8,945 bases of DNA from Candidatus Limnocylindrales bacterium. Its GTDB lineage: Bacteria; Chloroflexota; Limnocylindria; Limnocylindrales; CSP1-4. A model generated the notes under the pieces. It was not told the DNA's origin. It did not search any database and worked only from the letters and a program-made list of their open reading frames with translations. The position numbers were made by a program, and so were the translations under genes. The stretch is taken from positions 1 through 8,945 of the forward strand of contig JARLHH010000084.1 of assembly GCA_031292335.1 (NCBI GenBank), read 5' to 3'. Below are positions 8,804 to 8,945 of the stretch, in pieces. Within the stretch, counting starts at the first letter, position 1. Every line of letters starts with the position of its first letter.

Positions 8804-8945
8804 TTGTACAGCGACAAGGTGATGACCTGCGCGGATTGCAGCCAGGACTTCGTCTTCACAGCGCGTGAGCAGGAGTTCTACGCGACCCGTGGCTTCACGG
8901 AGCCACGCCGTTGCCCGTCCTGCCGCGCAAGCCGCAAGGCGGCCC
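8804..8945 (+). CDS. Zinc-ribbon protein (partial, runs off the window)
   Basis: Translation from TTG 8804 gives 47 residues before the window ends: a short YSDKVMT lead, then CADC (8-12 region), SQDFVFTAREQEFYATRGFTEPRR, then CPSC and a basic tail RASRKAA. Two CxxC pairs separated by 24 residues make a single zinc ribbon. The pattern DK-x(3)-C-x-D-C-x(3)-F-V-F-T-x(2)-E-Q-x-F-(Y/F)-x(4)-F-x-E-P-x-R-C matches the small 'probable zinc-ribbon' family common in bacteria, which I place near Pfam zf_Tbcl from memory. Members are often 60-150 residues, sometimes with a disordered basic or glycine-rich tail; their molecular role is not established. It is divergent from the channel-like gene. Nucleic-acid binding is a guess based on the basic residues after the second pair. 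Confidence 0.85.
   Translation, partial: MYSDKVMTCADCSQDFVFTAREQEFYATRGFTEPRRCPSCRASRKAA

Noticed and set aside
7537..8868. A 443-codon plus-strand frame opposite the channel-like gene
   Set aside because: Charged, low-complexity translation typical of an antisense frame, and it would overlap the well-supported zinc-ribbon gene in another frame.

Overview
The window is high-GC bacterial DNA with the coding density of a free-living genome. It carries two partial genes at the edges and five complete genes, all five on the minus strand. I see no mobile element, phage gene, tRNA, rRNA or CRISPR array. The taxon cannot be fixed from the sequence. The GC-rich codon use, the actinobacterial-style N-terminal extension on GalT, promoter hexamers abutting start codons (leaderless mRNA), and a short zinc-ribbon gene starting with TTG fit a high-GC Chloroflexota or Actinomycetota lineage. 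That placement is an inference.

Layout from left to right: (1) 1-272, the 3' end of a plus-strand gene for a small protein of unknown function, closed by a strong hairpin. (2) 273-376, a convergent intergenic spacer with hairpins and an 18-bp tandem repeat. (3) 377-2739, a two-gene Leloir unit read leftwards, galT then galK, overlapping by four bases. (4) 2740-2845, a spacer with a 20-bp tandem duplication that runs into the metH stop codon. (5) 2846-6535, a full-length four-module cobalamin-dependent methionine synthase, metH. (6) 6601-7314, an unrecognised soluble protein. (7) 7450-8580, a membrane protein with a potassium-channel-like pore fold but an altered selectivity filter. (8) 8581-8803, a divergent regulatory region with repeated inverted-repeat arms. 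(9) 8804-8945, the start of a plus-strand zinc-ribbon protein.

GalK phosphorylates galactose and GalT exchanges the product with UDP-glucose, so the two genes give the middle of the Leloir pathway. The epimerase (galE), mutarotase and a transporter are not in view. MetH makes methionine from homocysteine and methyltetrahydrofolate. The minus-strand genes share an orientation but do not look like one operon: four of them (channel, 237-aa protein, metH, galT) each have a TANNNT-like hexamer 6 to 8 bases before the start codon and no evident Shine-Dalgarno. That suggests four separate, mostly leaderless transcripts. Only galK, which overlaps galT, lacks its own promoter-like element.

I found no convincing new multi-gene system. 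The items most worth a second look are the recurring start-proximal promoter hexamer, the channel-like protein with the TLGFQ filter, the repeated GCCCGC/GCGGGC operator-like palindromes between the channel and zinc-ribbon genes, and the unrecognised 237-residue protein.
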